From contig CP024912.1 of NCBI GenBank assembly GCA_002813895.1, positions 2,356,001 to 2,420,000 of the forward strand: a DNA stretch of 64,000 nucleotides, read 5' to 3'. Made by a program: the position numbers and the translations under genes. Below, in pieces: positions 19,357-29,853 of the stretch; within the stretch, counting starts at the first letter, position 1, and each line of letters opens with the position of its first letter. The notes below the pieces were generated by a model. That model saw only the letters and a list, made by a program, of their open reading frames with translations. It was not told the origin of the DNA and did not search any database. This stretch comes from Cyanobacterium sp. HL-69. GTDB taxonomy: Bacteria; Cyanobacteriota; Cyanobacteriia; Cyanobacteriales; Cyanobacteriaceae.

Positions 19357-20970
19357 TTAGTTTTCGTCCTTCAAAGATAATAATTGTTCATTAATAGTAG
19401 CAAGATATACCTGAGCCGAATTTTCCTCCAAAATGCCTTTTCTGAGAGCATCAGTTATGGCACCTTGCTCAGCTAAATAAAGCCTTCGTTTCAAACTATT
19501 GATATATTTATCCTCCGTAATGCTTTTGCCCCGCTGGTTGTAAATATCCCTTAACTCCCTCTCCCCTTGGGCAATCTTAGCTTGATAACTAGCGAAAATT
19601 TCTTCATAAAGAGAGCGAGAAAGACTGCCAGATTCTAATAAATTGTTTAACTCCTTTTGGGCGGCTTTAGAAGCAATGAGGGTTAACTGTAGATTTTCGA
19701 TGGTTTTTTTGAGGGGAGAAGGTTTAGAAAGTTCTAACTTATTTACTAACCAAGGTAAGCTCAAACCTTGCCCCACTAGGGAGATTAATACAGTACTAAA
19801 AACAATGGCAATTACTTGGGTTCTTTCTGGTAAAGTAAAAGGTAAACTGATGGCAAGAGCCATGGATAACGAGCCTTTGACGTTGCCTAAAATTAAAACG
19901 TGTTGCCATTTTAGGGGAATAGGACGATCTAATCTTTTTAATAAAGATAGGAGAGGATAGATAGATAATACCCTGCCCATTTGATAACCGATGATAGCCA
20001 AAATGGCTAGGGGTAAGGTAGAGATGAGGGTTCGGGGTTCGATTACAATACCCACCAAAAGGAAAATAAAAGTATTTACCCCAAATCCAGCATATTCCCA
20101 AAAGTTGAGCAGAGTTACTTTGGTGGTGGCCGATATTTTCTTGAATCCTGAATTGCCGATAACCAATCCTGCAATCACCACTGCGATCGCACTTGATACC
20201 TCTAACAGTTGACCAATTTGAAAAGTAACTAAAGAAACTGCTACCGTCAATAATATACCACTAAGGGCATCATCCAACTGTTGAAATAAACCCACACATA
20301 AATAACCCAAACCCCAACCCAATAAACCCCCACCGAGGAAGGCAATTAAAACTTGAGTAATACCATCTGCAAAAGAAAAAGAACCCTGTAAATGTATTCC
20401 AGCGATAATATTTAGTAATACAAGGGCAACCCCATCATTAAACAAACTTTCTCCCTCTACGATGGTAGCCAGTCGAGAAGGCACTGACACCGTGCGGAAA
20501 GCGACAATTACCGACACAGTATCGGTAATGGTAAGAATAACCGCCATGGCGGCTACCGTAATCCAAGGTAAACCCATGGCTATTTGATAAAAAATAGCGG
20601 TGATGGTAGCAGCAATTAACACCCCCGGCACCGCCAAGACGGCAATGGGTTTGATAGTGCTTTTGAGACGACTAATATCAGTATTGATGGCGGCCTCAAA
20701 AATGAGAATGGGTAAAAATAGATTGAGAATAACGTCAGGATTTAGACTAACAAAGTCAGGTAATGTCCCCTGAGTGACGATTAAACCAGCTAAAACTAAT
20801 CCTACCACATAGGGGATTTTTAATTTTCTGCTCACTAAGGCAACAACAGTGGCAATGAGCAGTAAGATAATCAGGGCATCTACTAATCCTGTGATGTCGG
20901 CATTCTGAACGGGTAAGGATTCAATGTCAAATTCGGTAATAGTTTCGGCAATTATAAGGGATTTGAACAT
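19357..20970 (-). CDS. Na+/H+ antiporter, CPA1 (NhaP-like) family
   Basis: The 537-residue protein has about 12 hydrophobic helices over residues 28-420, followed by a helical cytoplasmic tail of about 110 residues. The transport motif GESLFNDGVALVLLNI (near 175-190) contains the Asn-Asp pair typical of CPA1 exchangers. It likely exchanges Na+ for H+ across the plasma or thylakoid membrane. The tail is rich in Glu, Lys and Arg and may be regulatory. It converges on the third GGDEF-EAL gene; rimM lies upstream. Confidence 0.9.
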   Translation of the reverse strand: MFKSLIIAETITEFDIESLPVQNADITGLVDALIILLLIATVVALVSRKLKIPYVVGLVLAGLIVTQGTLPDFVSLNPDVILNLFLPILIFEAAINTDISRLKSTIKPIAVLAVPGVLIAATITAIFYQIAMGLPWITVAAMAVILTITDTVSVIVAFRTVSVPSRLATIVEGESLFNDGVALVLLNIIAGIHLQGSFSFADGITQVLIAFLGGGLLGWGLGYLCVGLFQQLDDALSGILLTVAVSLVTFQIGQLLEVSSAIAVVIAGLVIGNSGFKKISATTKVTLLNFWEYAGFGVNTFIFLLVGIVIEPRTLISTLPLAILAIIGYQMGRVLSIYPLLSLLKRLDRPIPLKWQHVLILGNVKGSLSMALAISLPFTLPERTQVIAIVFSTVLISLVGQGLSLPWLVNKLELSKPSPLKKTIENLQLTLIASKAAQKELNNLLESGSLSRSLYEEIFASYQAKIAQGERELRDIYNQRGKSITEDKYINSLKRRLYLAEQGAITDALRKGILEENSAQVYLATINEQLLSLKDEN

Positions 20971-21090
20971 TGTAATGAGGATGGGGTGGTGGCAAGATGA
21001 AAAGATAAGGGCTAAATTTACAAAAAGTTTATTATGCTTGTTTCTCTTTTCTTAACTGATGTCTAATTGTCCTTTGTCCAATGTTAATTG

Positions 21091-21717
21091 TCAATTATCT
21101 AACAAACCGAGGGGGGGATTAATTTCGATTTTTTTATTACTTAAGTCCACAATGGGGACAATTTCTGTAACAAAGGGAATTAAAACGGTTAATTCTTTGG
21201 GTTTTTTCTCTTTTACTTTTTTGCGGCGAGAAACACGGCTAATGGTTTCAGGATTAGTGGGGGCTTTAGTTTCTGGGGTTGGTTGTTTGTGGAGTCTGAC
21301 TTCTAAAATTTCGTGGGCGGCACTAAATACATCGATGACAACCCCTATATTTTCCCCATCTTGTTGGTTATACACTTCCATACCGATTAAGTCGGCAACG
21401 TGATATTCGTTTTCCTTTAATTTAGGCCGATCGCCCTTATGTACCGAAAGTATAGCACCTTTTAAATTTTCCGCCTGAGTGCGATCGTTAATATCCTCCA
21501 GTTTTACCACATAAATATTTTTACCTGGAACTTTTCTTGATTTAATTAACTCAACAGCTTGGGGAGATGAGTGACTATTTATAATTAACCATCTTTGCCC
21601 AGGATTTTCAAACCTTTCAGGAAAATCCGTAGTAATGTTTACCCTAACCTCTCCTTTCAATCCAGAAACACCAACAATAGTGCCAATTTCAATTAAATCA
21701 TCAATATCCAAGCTCAA
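21091..21717 (-). CDS. rimM: Ribosome maturation factor RimM
   Basis: RimM binds S19 and assists maturation of the 30S subunit head. The 208-residue protein has the N-terminal RimM barrel (about 8-90, with IGTIVGVSGLKGEVRVNITTD), followed by the PRC-barrel-like domain (about 98-200, with YHVADLIGMEVY). It is about 30 residues longer than many homologues because of a charged insert (TPETKAPTNPETISRVSRRK, then KVKEKKPKE) before the final strands, which end in VLIPFVTEIVPIVD. Such inserts are seen in cyanobacterial RimM. Confidence 0.93.
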   Translation of the reverse strand: MSLDIDDLIEIGTIVGVSGLKGEVRVNITTDFPERFENPGQRWLIINSHSSPQAVELIKSRKVPGKNIYVVKLEDINDRTQAENLKGAILSVHKGDRPKLKENEYHVADLIGMEVYNQQDGENIGVVIDVFSAAHEILEVRLHKQPTPETKAPTNPETISRVSRRKKVKEKKPKELTVLIPFVTEIVPIVDLSNKKIEINPPLGLLDN

Positions 21718-22003
21718 CTACTCCATCACAAACTATTTTTTTACCTTCACAATTTTAACCGATTAGGGAAGATCAAACATTCTCCACTCCCCCAACCGCA
21801 GGAAAAAACACTAGAATGAATAAGCCCAAGACCATCTTAATGTTGAAATTTCCCATCAATTACTTATTGTTCTTCCCTATCCATAAAATAAAGTTTTATT
21901 GCAAAAGGTAAAGAATAAATTGCCAAAATCGGCAACTTCAGTAATGATCAATAGTGTTTAAAAGCATTTATACTAATCCGTTCTCAAATTTTATAAACAA
22001 AAA

Positions 22004-23287
22004 ATGAATATTGTAGTAGTTGGTCTTTCCCACAAGACAGCCGCCGTAGAAATAAGAGAAAAATTGAGTATTCCGGAAGCAAAAATAGAAGAATCCATAC
22101 AACAACTGCTTAGTTACCCTCACATCGAGGAAGTAGCCATTATCAGTACCTGTAACCGTATGGAAATTTATGCAACGGTATTAGAAACAGAGCAAGGGGT
22201 AAAAGAAATTACTCAATTCCTCGCCGAAACAGGGCATATATCTTTACCTGAATTACGCCGTCACCTCTTTATTTTGTTACACCAAGACGCTATTCGTCAC
22301 CTAATGCGAGTATCCGCAGGATTAGAAAGTCTTGTACTAGGTGAAGGACAAATTCTCGCCCAAGTCAAAACTACCCACAAACTTGCCAATAAATACAAAG
22401 GCATAAGCCGACTACTAGATAGACTATTTAAACAAGCCATCAGTGCAGGAAAAAGAGTACGCACCGAAACCAACATCGGTACGGGGGCTGTATCCATTAG
22501 TTCGGCTGCGGTAGAATTAGTCGATACCAAAGTTGACAATTTAGCAGACTTTAAAATTACCATCATCGGTGCAGGTAAAATGTCTCGTCTTTTAGTGCAA
22601 CATCTCGCCTCAAAAGGTGTCAACGCTATCAATATTGTTAATCGCTCTGCTAATCGCGCCAAAGAATTAGCCCAAAAGTTCCCTCAAGTGGAGTTAGCCA
22701 TTTATCACCTTGATGAAATGATGGCAGTGGTAGAGACTTCTGATTTAGTATTTACCAGCACAGGGGCAACAGAGCCTATTTTAACCAAAGAGAATTTATC
22801 CCCTCTCAATATAAATAATTCTCTGATGTTGGTAGATATTTCCGTGCCTCTTAATGTCGCTGGTGATGTGGAAGAATTAGACTTTGTTAAATCCTATAAC
22901 GTGGATGACTTAAAAGCCGTTGTAGCCCAAAATCATGCCTCTCGTAGAGAAATGGCAAGGGAAGCAGAAGCCTTATTAGAAGAAGAAATTGAATCTTTTG
23001 AACTATGGTGGCAATCCTTAGAAACCGTACCTACCATAAGTTGTTTACGCACCAAAATTGAAGGTATCAGGGAACAGGAATTAGAAAAAGCCCTCTCTCG
23101 TTTGGGTAGTGAGTTTGGAGAAAAACACCAAGAAGTTATCGAAGCCCTTACCAGAGGTATTGTTAATAAAATTCTCCATGACCCTATGGTACAACTAAGA
23201 GCTCAACAGGATATTGAGGCCCGAAGGAAGGCTTTAAACACTTTACAAACCCTGTTTAACCTCGAAATTTCTGAACAATTCGGCTAA
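22004..23287 (+). CDS. hemA: Glutamyl-tRNA reductase HemA
   Basis: HemA reduces glutamyl-tRNA to glutamate-1-semialdehyde, the first step of haem and chlorophyll synthesis. The 427-residue protein has the catalytic cysteine in [11 protein letters not shown] (near residue 50) and the signature [15 protein letters not shown] at the N-terminus. The active-site region [17 protein letters not shown] is near 107. The NADPH-binding domain carries [15 protein letters not shown] near 186. A C-terminal helical dimerisation domain ends the protein. The 286 bp before it hold no visible gene. Confidence 0.96.
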   Translation: MNIVVVGLSHKTAAVEIREKLSIPEAKIEESIQQLLSYPHIEEVAIISTCNRMEIYATVLETEQGVKEITQFLAETGHISLPELRRHLFILLHQDAIRHLMRVSAGLESLVLGEGQILAQVKTTHKLANKYKGISRLLDRLFKQAISAGKRVRTETNIGTGAVSISSAAVELVDTKVDNLADFKITIIGAGKMSRLLVQHLASKGVNAINIVNRSANRAKELAQKFPQVELAIYHLDEMMAVVETSDLVFTSTGATEPILTKENLSPLNINNSLMLVDISVPLNVAGDVEELDFVKSYNVDDLKAVVAQNHASRREMAREAEALLEEEIESFELWWQSLETVPTISCLRTKIEGIREQELEKALSRLGSEFGEKHQEVIEALTRGIVNKILHDPMVQLRAQQDIEARRKALNTLQTLFNLEISEQFG

Positions 23288-23298
23288 TTAACTACGTT

Positions 23299-23350
23299 AA
23301 AATTCCCTTTTTCTCCCCTTAAAGGGGGAGATGCCGTCAGGCAGGGGAGT
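23299..23350. repeat. Intergenic palindromic element with CTCCCC/GGGGGAG arms
   Basis: Between hemA and der, TCTCCCCTTAAAGGGGGAGA forms a hairpin. It is followed by GATGCCGTCAGGCAGGGGAG, which contains GCCGTCAGGC. From general knowledge, similar GC-rich palindromes are scattered in cyanobacterial intergenic DNA; no second copy was seen in this window. Confidence 0.45.
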
Positions 23351-23434
23351 TGTATGATTGGTATGTGATGAAAACTTAGTCTTGGGGATGAAAAAACAAT
23401 GTTTTCCATCAAAGCATAATTACTATTAATAGAT

Positions 23435-24793
23435 CTATACTTTCGTAGCTCTGTTTGCACCCATATTCTCACCTTCTCGCAGACGCTTACCACGCCAGAA
23501 TAATCTGAGGGGAGTTCCTTTGAAGCCCAATTGTTGACGGAATTGTTTTTCCATATAACGACGATAACCTTCATCCAAACGTTTAGGATCATTGACGAAT
23601 AAAGCTATACTAGGAGGCTTAACCGTTACCTGAGTACCATAATAGATTCTACCCTGCTTACCTTGTCGGCTAGTGGGAGGAGAGTGCCATTTAACTGCTT
23701 CTTCAATGACTTCATTAATAACAGAGGTACTAACCCTTTTACGATGTCCTTCGGCGGCTTTATCTACCAAATCGAGGATATTTTCTACTCTTTTCCCTGT
23801 CATGGCAGAGACAAAAATTCTTTCCGCCCAATCCATAAAGAAAAGGCGATCGTCTAACATTTTCTGGTATTCATAGATGGTATGGGAATCTTTTTCCACC
23901 GCATCCCATTTATTCGCCACGATAATAGCGGCTCTTCCTTCCTCAATGATTCTTCCTGCTAGTTTTAAATCTTGCTCGGTTACACCATCTAATATGTCAA
24001 TGACAAAAAGAACCACATCCGCCCTTTTAATGGCTTTGAAAGCTCGGTTAATGCCAAAAAATTCTGCTCCATAATCAACGTTTTTCTTACGTCTGACTCC
24101 TGCAGTATCGATGAGACGATAGGTTGTTTCGCCCCGACGTACTATCATATCGATCGCATCTCGGGTGGTACCAGATACAGGGCTAACAATGGCTCTACTC
24201 TCTCCAGTGAGAGCATTTAGCAAACTGGACTTACCCACATTAGGACGACCAATAATAGCCACCTTAATTTCTTCTTCCTGATCAATTTCATCCACAGGGG
24301 GAATATGTTTGATCAACTGGTCTAACATTTCTCCTGTACCATTACCATGGATTGCAGAGATAGGATAAGGCTCCCCTAATCCCAAATTCCAGAACTCCGC
24401 CGCTTGGGCTAGTCCCTGATTTTCCGATTCACATTTATTAACAACCAAGACAATAGGAACATTTTGGGTTCTTAACCATGAAGCGATTTCCTCATCCCCT
24501 GCCGTCAAACCAAACTTACCATCAACAACAAAAATAGCGGCTATAGCTTCACTCAGGGCTGCTTGGGCTTGTTCTCGGATGTAGGGTAAAAACTCCGTAT
24601 CATCATCAAATACTAATCCTCCCGTATCTACAATCTGAAATTCTCTATCTTGCCAAAATCCGGGGCGATAGGTACGATCTCTAGTAATACCCGGCTCATC
24701 AAAGACGATCGCATCTTGTTCCCCCGATAAACGATTAACAAGGGCAGACTTACCCACATTAGGGCGCCCGATTACGGCAACAATAGGAAGCAT
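23435..24793 (-). CDS. der: GTPase Der (EngA)
   Basis: Der is an essential tandem GTPase needed for 50S subunit assembly. The 452-residue form starting at ATG 24793 ([20 protein letters not shown]) is preferred over the longer reading from 24820, because the G1 motif normally lies within the first ten residues. Two G domains are visible: the first has [11 protein letters not shown] and DTGGLV, the second [12 protein letters not shown] (near 180) and DTAGVRRK. The C-terminal KH-like domain (about 350-440) ends with [15 protein letters not shown]. It is divergent from flv3. Confidence 0.95.
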   Translation of the reverse strand: MLPIVAVIGRPNVGKSALVNRLSGEQDAIVFDEPGITRDRTYRPGFWQDREFQIVDTGGLVFDDDTEFLPYIREQAQAALSEAIAAIFVVDGKFGLTAGDEEIASWLRTQNVPIVLVVNKCESENQGLAQAAEFWNLGLGEPYPISAIHGNGTGEMLDQLIKHIPPVDEIDQEEEIKVAIIGRPNVGKSSLLNALTGESRAIVSPVSGTTRDAIDMIVRRGETTYRLIDTAGVRRKKNVDYGAEFFGINRAFKAIKRADVVLFVIDILDGVTEQDLKLAGRIIEEGRAAIIVANKWDAVEKDSHTIYEYQKMLDDRLFFMDWAERIFVSAMTGKRVENILDLVDKAAEGHRKRVSTSVINEVIEEAVKWHSPPTSRQGKQGRIYYGTQVTVKPPSIALFVNDPKRLDEGYRRYMEKQFRQQLGFKGTPLRLFWRGKRLREGENMGANRATKV

Positions 24794-24954
24794 AGCAGAT
24801 TTAACGGTAAAAATAACCAACTTCTTATTATAACCTTTTATAAAACTTTTTATGTTAAGAAATGCAAAAATCGTTCATCCCTCGACGAACTCCCGTCGGT
24901 GACTATAATGGAAAAAGCCATAATATAAAAAATTTATTAAGGGGGATTTTCTTA

Positions 24955-26679
24955 ATGGTTACAACTCCCATAAAAACCACAAAACGCTTAACAACTCAGG
25001 TGGAAAACATCGCCACTGACACCACTACCATACGCTCTCTTGATTGGGATCGAGATCGTTTTGATATAGAATTTGGTTTACAAAATGGAACCACCTATAA
25101 CTCCTATGTGGTAAAAGGAGAAAAAAACGCTTTAGTAGATACCTCCCACGCCAAATTTAAAGATCTTTATTTTGATGAACTAAAAAAAGTAATTGATCCT
25201 CAAACTATCGATTATTTAATTATCTCCCATACTGAGCCAGACCACAGTGGTTTGGTCAAAGATTTATTAGACATCGCACCTGATATTACCGTGGTCGCTT
25301 CCAAGGTTGCCATCCAATTCCTAGAAGGTTTTGTTCATAAAGACTTTAAACGACAAATTGTTAAAAACGGTGACCAATTAGACATCGGCAACGGACATAT
25401 TTTCGAGTTTATCAACGCTCCTAACCTTCATTGGCCCGATACTATTTTTAGCTATGACCATGGCACCAATATTCTTTTTACCTGTGATGCTTTTGGTTTG
25501 CACTATTGCAGTGCGGATATGTATGACCAAGATTTAGATGCCATTTCTCCAGACTATCGTTTTTATTATGAATGTTTGATGGGACCTAATGCAAGGTCTG
25601 TTCTTTCTGCCATGAAAAGAATGTCTGCCCTTGGGGACATCAAAATGGTCGCCAATGGACATGGCCCTATATTAAAACATAATACTCAAGAATTACTAGA
25701 TCGTTATCAGCGTTGGAGTAGCGAACAAAGCAAGGGAGAAAAAACTGTCGCTGTATTCTATATCTCTGATTACGGTTATAGCGATCGCCTTTCCCAGTCC
25801 ATTGCTAAGGGTATCACCAAAACAGGGGTTACCGTAGAAATGATTGACATCAACGGCACCGACATCCACGAAATACCCGAAATCGTGAGCCGTAGTGCGG
25901 GAATCGTTCTTGGAATGCCCCCCCTCAGTGACCATGGCGACATCGCCAATAAAGTGGGGGCTATCCTTGCCACCATCAACAGTAAGCAGATTTTTGGTTT
26001 GTATGAGTCCTATGGCGGAGATGACGAACCCATTGACACCTTCTCTTCCAAGTTGTCGGACTTGGGTTTAAATCAAATTTTTGCTCCCATCCGCATCAAA
26101 GAAACTCCCCACGAAATTACTTACCAAACCTGTGAAGAGTCAGGGGTGGATTTAGGGCAAGTTTTGACCAAAAAGACCAAAATTAGTAAAAGGAAAGCCT
26201 TAGACGTTGATTTAGACAAGGCTATGGGACGTTTGAGCGGAGGGTTATATATCATTACTGCTCAAAAAGGAGAAGAAACCAAAGGAGCGATGTTGGCATC
26301 TTGGGTGAGTCAAGCCAGTTTTGAACCCCCCGGATTTACCGTTGCTGTGGCAAAAGACAGGGCGATCGAATCTTTGTTACAGGTAGAGGACACCTTTGTT
26401 TTAAATATCCTTGAAGAAGGAAAATATCAAAACTTAATGAAACATTTTCTCAAAAGATTTCCCCCTGGAGCAGATCGTTTTGAAGGGGTGAAAACCACCG
26501 TCGCCACCAACAAATCTCCTATTTTAGTAGATGCGCTCGCTTATCTTGAGTGTGAAGTGGTTAGTCGTATGGATTGTGGAGATCATTGGATTGTCTATAG
26601 TAAAGTGACCACAGGCAGGGTTTCTAAATCTGACGCTTTGACAGCGGTACACCATCGCAAAGTAGGAAACTACTATTAA
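24955..26679 (+). CDS. flv3: Flavodiiron protein Flv3
   Basis: Flv3, usually paired with Flv1, reduces oxygen to water with electrons from photosystem I and protects it under fluctuating light. I choose ATG 24955 (574 residues), because MVTTPIKTTKRLTTQ aligns with cyanobacterial Flv3 and leaves the usual length. Domains are the metallo-beta-lactamase-like diiron domain (about 1-265), flavodoxin (about 275-410) and flavin reductase (about 430-574). All diiron ligands look canonical: HTEPDH, the His and Asp around LHWPDT and CDAFGLH, and NGHGP. This separates it from Flv1, which has replaced ligands. No flv1 gene is adjacent. Confidence 0.9.
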   Translation: MVTTPIKTTKRLTTQVENIATDTTTIRSLDWDRDRFDIEFGLQNGTTYNSYVVKGEKNALVDTSHAKFKDLYFDELKKVIDPQTIDYLIISHTEPDHSGLVKDLLDIAPDITVVASKVAIQFLEGFVHKDFKRQIVKNGDQLDIGNGHIFEFINAPNLHWPDTIFSYDHGTNILFTCDAFGLHYCSADMYDQDLDAISPDYRFYYECLMGPNARSVLSAMKRMSALGDIKMVANGHGPILKHNTQELLDRYQRWSSEQSKGEKTVAVFYISDYGYSDRLSQSIAKGITKTGVTVEMIDINGTDIHEIPEIVSRSAGIVLGMPPLSDHGDIANKVGAILATINSKQIFGLYESYGGDDEPIDTFSSKLSDLGLNQIFAPIRIKETPHEITYQTCEESGVDLGQVLTKKTKISKRKALDVDLDKAMGRLSGGLYIITAQKGEETKGAMLASWVSQASFEPPGFTVAVAKDRAIESLLQVEDTFVLNILEEGKYQNLMKHFLKRFPPGADRFEGVKTTVATNKSPILVDALAYLECEVVSRMDCGDHWIVYSKVTTGRVSKSDALTAVHHRKVGNYY

Positions 26680-26718
26680 ATAATTATCTCAAAAGCAAGG
26701 GTAAACTATATTTAAAAG

Positions 26719-26738
26719 CAAGGGATTTAAACCCCTTG
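26719..26738. repeat. Dispersed palindrome CAAGGGATTTAAACCCCTTG
   Basis: This 20-bp near-palindrome lies in the 197-bp gap between flv3 and the DUF3386 gene. A perfect copy, CAAGGGGTTTAAACCCCTTG, lies at 32510-32529. The rest of the gap shows no gene. Confidence 0.65.
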
Positions 26739-26876
26739 TTATACCTTATCAATTTGACCAATTATTCAGCAATATCAGCGGATGTATTAGATTTACTTTT
26801 AATAAAAAATAATCTCAATAACATCGCTATAGTACAATAAAGAAAATAGTAATTTAAACTACATTTAGAATAAAAA

Positions 26877-27515
26877 ATGACTCAGACATTAACTGCAGAA
26901 AATCTTTTTCGTTCAGCTTATGAAAACCGCTACACTTGGGACAGTGATTTCCCTGGATATACCTGTGATATTACTTTAAAATCCAAAGAAGGTACTTTCA
27001 CCGCCCAAGCAAAGATTGGGGCTGATCTCAAATTTGAAATCTCTGGCATCGAAAATGAGACGGTCAAAAAAACAATGGAACAACAATTATGGGAGATTAC
27101 CATTCACCGTGTTAACCATAGTTTTGAAAAAAGCCATGGCGATAATACTTTCACCTTTGGAGAAAAAGATGAAAATGGTGCAGTGGAAATTTTAGTGGGT
27201 GGTGCATCCGAGGGCAACCGCTACAAGGTAAAAGATAACAATGTTTGTTTTGTTTATCGTCGCATGGGTAAGGGCATTGTTGCTATTAATACCTTTGGTT
27301 TATTAAACACCGATCACGGTTATCTTTCCACTGGTTATGATTCTGTTTATTTAGATGCAGAAACCTTACAGCCCAGAGGTGCTAAAACTATCTTTAATGA
27401 TACTTTTGAAAATGTTGATGGTTATTATGTTTTAACTAATCGCACTATTACCACGGAGGAAAATGGTGAGCCTGTAACTACTGAATATCAGTTCTCTAAT
27501 GTAGTTTTAGGCTAG
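26877..27515 (+). CDS. DUF3386 family protein
   Basis: The 212-residue soluble protein has no signal peptide or membrane segment. The N-terminus (AENLFRSAYENRYTW) and the blocks FPGYTCDITLK, HRVNHSFEKSHG, RRMGKGIVAINTFGLLNTDHGYLSTGYDSVY and YYVLTNRTITTEENG match a family found across cyanobacteria and plastids with no assigned function. It is a stand-alone unit with a strong terminator. No catalytic motif is evident. Confidence 0.85.
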   Translation: MTQTLTAENLFRSAYENRYTWDSDFPGYTCDITLKSKEGTFTAQAKIGADLKFEISGIENETVKKTMEQQLWEITIHRVNHSFEKSHGDNTFTFGEKDENGAVEILVGGASEGNRYKVKDNNVCFVYRRMGKGIVAINTFGLLNTDHGYLSTGYDSVYLDAETLQPRGAKTIFNDTFENVDGYYVLTNRTITTEENGEPVTTEYQFSNVVLG

Positions 27516-27545
27516 TTTTGGTTCTGATTCTGTTTAAGTAAATGA

Positions 27546-27577
27546 CCCCGCTTTACCTATCATAAGCGGGGTTTTTT
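27546..27577 (+). terminator. Rho-independent terminator after the DUF3386 gene
   Basis: CCCCGCTT (27546-27553) and AAGCGGGG (27564-27571) form a stem, followed by six T. Confidence 0.85.
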
Positions 27578-28000
27578 GTTTCTACAGTAAGATGTTGAAT
27601 GAGTTATCCCTTTTTTGTCACTTTCCATTTTTTCTTACTATTAATTAATTTCATAACTCCTTATAATCAAAAGATTACATATACTACAATTTACTTTTCT
27701 TAATTTTGAGTCATCTTTTATTTTAAAGTAACAAATAATCGGGCGATCGCATATAGAGAAAGACTTTTAGAGTTTAGCAATTTCAAAGATTATCGGAGAC
27801 TGACAAAAGAGGGATAACTTTTGAGTATTGCTTCATCTCGTTGTTATGTAACCTTTAAAAGGTTGATTTTTTTTATTTATACGCTCAATAATCTGACTTT
27901 TTATTATTTCCGATTATCAAAAATTGTTACTAAAGAAACTAACAGCAACAACAATATTATAAACTATATCTTGGTTGTAAATAAGACAAATTAGGAATTT
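27578..28000. other. Intergenic region without a visible gene
   Basis: This 420-bp AT-rich stretch lies before the Ap4A phosphorylase-like gene. It contains one HIP1 site (GGGCGATCGC near 27743) and several T-rich runs. I see no RNA fold, repeat or small open frame that I can support. Confidence 0.5.
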
Positions 28001-28894
28001 ATGGGCGACAACAATCTTGATTTATGGAGCAAAATAAGTGCGACAACCATTCAAGCTCTCCAAGAAAAAGCATTAAAACCCATTGAGACTCAATATGAGT
28101 TTTTAAAGGAAAATAATATTAATTTTTTGATTAGAATTTTATATAATATTACGAGAAAAGAGAAGGCTAAAAAAATACAAAAAAAACAGCAAAAAAAAAG
28201 TAATTATAACCCTTTTTTACCTTACGAAGAGAAACTTTATGTTGATGATTTAGGAAAAAATCATGTTTGTATTTTAAATAAATATAACGTTGTTAATAAT
28301 CATGTTTTAATTATTACCCGTGATTTTGAACCCCAAGAAAATTTATTAAATTTAGCTGATTTAGAATCTTTTTGGACGGTATTACAACAGGTGAGCGGTT
28401 TAGGTTTTTATAACGCTGGACCTTTGGCTGGTGCATCTCAACCCCATAAACATTTGCAGGTAATTCCTTTTCCCCTTGCTCCTAATTTTCAAGGTTTTCC
28501 CATAGAAAAATTAGTGTTGAATCATCGATCTAAATTACAAGATTTTCACATTGTCACCCTTGATGAATTACCCTATGTACAGGCGATCGCCTTTCATAAC
28601 CTCTTGGGAAAATCTAGTTTAGAATGTGCCAAAATAACAGAAGAAATATATCATAAAATGTTAGATTATTTAACCATAGAAAATAATGGAAAAACTTCCC
28701 TAGGTAATTATAATTTATTGGTTACAAAACAGTGGATGATGATGATTCCGAGAACTAAACCAAAAGCCCAATCAATTTCTATTAATTCCCTTGGATTTGC
28801 TGGAGCTTTACTAGTCAAAAATCAAGAACAATTAGAGATTATTAAAGAGTATAAACCTTTGCACATCCTCAAGCAAGTAGGTATTGAGAAATAG
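28001..28894 (+). CDS. ATP adenylyltransferase / Ap4A phosphorylase-like HIT-superfamily protein
   Basis: Ap4A phosphorylases split diadenosine tetraphosphate into ATP and ADP using phosphate. The 297-residue protein has the N-terminal domain with NHVLIITRDFEPQENLL. The HIT-like catalytic motif is QPHKHLQVIP (near residue 148), where His-x-His holds the nucleophile. The C-terminal Ap4A phosphorylase block, NYNLLVTKQWMMMIPR (near 240), is also present. A lysine-rich stretch near residues 50-66 (KKIQKKQQKKS) is unusual. The length matches the family. It precedes the DUF3598 gene by about 80 bp. Confidence 0.88.
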   Translation: MGDNNLDLWSKISATTIQALQEKALKPIETQYEFLKENNINFLIRILYNITRKEKAKKIQKKQQKKSNYNPFLPYEEKLYVDDLGKNHVCILNKYNVVNNHVLIITRDFEPQENLLNLADLESFWTVLQQVSGLGFYNAGPLAGASQPHKHLQVIPFPLAPNFQGFPIEKLVLNHRSKLQDFHIVTLDELPYVQAIAFHNLLGKSSLECAKITEEIYHKMLDYLTIENNGKTSLGNYNLLVTKQWMMMIPRTKPKAQSISINSLGFAGALLVKNQEQLEIIKEYKPLHILKQVGIEK

Positions 28895-28973
28895 ACTATA
28901 TCATATCTTTCATTTCCACAACTTGAGTGGTGAACAGGGTAAAATGATTGAGGTTATTTTTAATTAAATTTTT

Positions 28974-29783
28974 ATGTCTTCACAGTGGGAACGTTTATTA
29001 AAAAATAGGGGGGTTTGGTTAGGTTCTTTTACTCAGTTTTCCCCTCGGGGTGAGTTTATCAAAGATACCCCCACGGAAATAAAATTGGAAGGGTTAAATG
29101 AAGATAAAACCATTCGCCTGACGGTGACAAGGTTGGGCCAAGATACACCGCCCCACGTCAATGAGTTTACTTATCTTAACCGTAGTATTTTCTTATTTGA
29201 GGAAGGACATTTTGCCAAAGGTAATATGCAGTTTAGTCCTTTTTCTAACTTTGGGGCGGAATTTGGCTTTTTTAAAGGCGACCGCCGCCTACGCATGGTA
29301 CAGTTATTTGATAAAGAGAGTAACTTTGAACAAGCTACCCTCATTAGGGAATTTCGAGAAAATACCCCCAAAAAAGAAAACCCTGCCCTCTCAATAGAGC
29401 AACTGTTAGGAGTATGGCAAGGGGAAGCTGTAACCCTTTATCCAGATTGGCGAGAGCCTGAAAGGTATTCTACTCGCCGAATATTAGAAGAAACAAGCAA
29501 CCAAATAAAACAAACCCTAAAAACTCCTTACCTAGCGTTTACCTCCACCGCCTCTGTGGAAAATAATGCTCTCACTTTTTCTGAAACGGGACAAGACATC
29601 AGAAGTTTACTATTACCTGATGGGGCATCCCTCACTTTACCCCTGAAAATTGCTCATCGTCAACCTTTCTTCCTTGAATGTGGCTGGTTAGTAGAACCCA
29701 ATCAGAGGTTAAGGATTATCCGCCGTTATGACGAAACGGGGGCATGGCAGAATGTTACGTTGGTAACTGAATTTAAACAATAA
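28974..29783 (+). CDS. DUF3598 family protein (lipocalin-like fold)
   Basis: The 269-residue soluble protein has two related halves. The first contains RGVWLGSFTQFSPRGEF (residues 12-28), the second LLGVWQGEAVTLYPDWREP (near 145). Repeated beta-rich halves are typical of DUF3598, which is related in fold to CpcS-type bilin lyases and other cyanobacterial lipocalin-like proteins. No direct bilin-lyase function can be claimed. There is no signal peptide. Confidence 0.82.
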   Translation: MSSQWERLLKNRGVWLGSFTQFSPRGEFIKDTPTEIKLEGLNEDKTIRLTVTRLGQDTPPHVNEFTYLNRSIFLFEEGHFAKGNMQFSPFSNFGAEFGFFKGDRRLRMVQLFDKESNFEQATLIREFRENTPKKENPALSIEQLLGVWQGEAVTLYPDWREPERYSTRRILEETSNQIKQTLKTPYLAFTSTASVENNALTFSETGQDIRSLLLPDGASLTLPLKIAHRQPFFLECGWLVEPNQRLRIIRRYDETGAWQNVTLVTEFKQ

Positions 29784-29853
29784 CAAACACCAAAAAACCA
29801 CCCCTAGTTAAATAGTGGTGGCTTATCAGTCACAAAAAATTAGTCTGGCTAGA

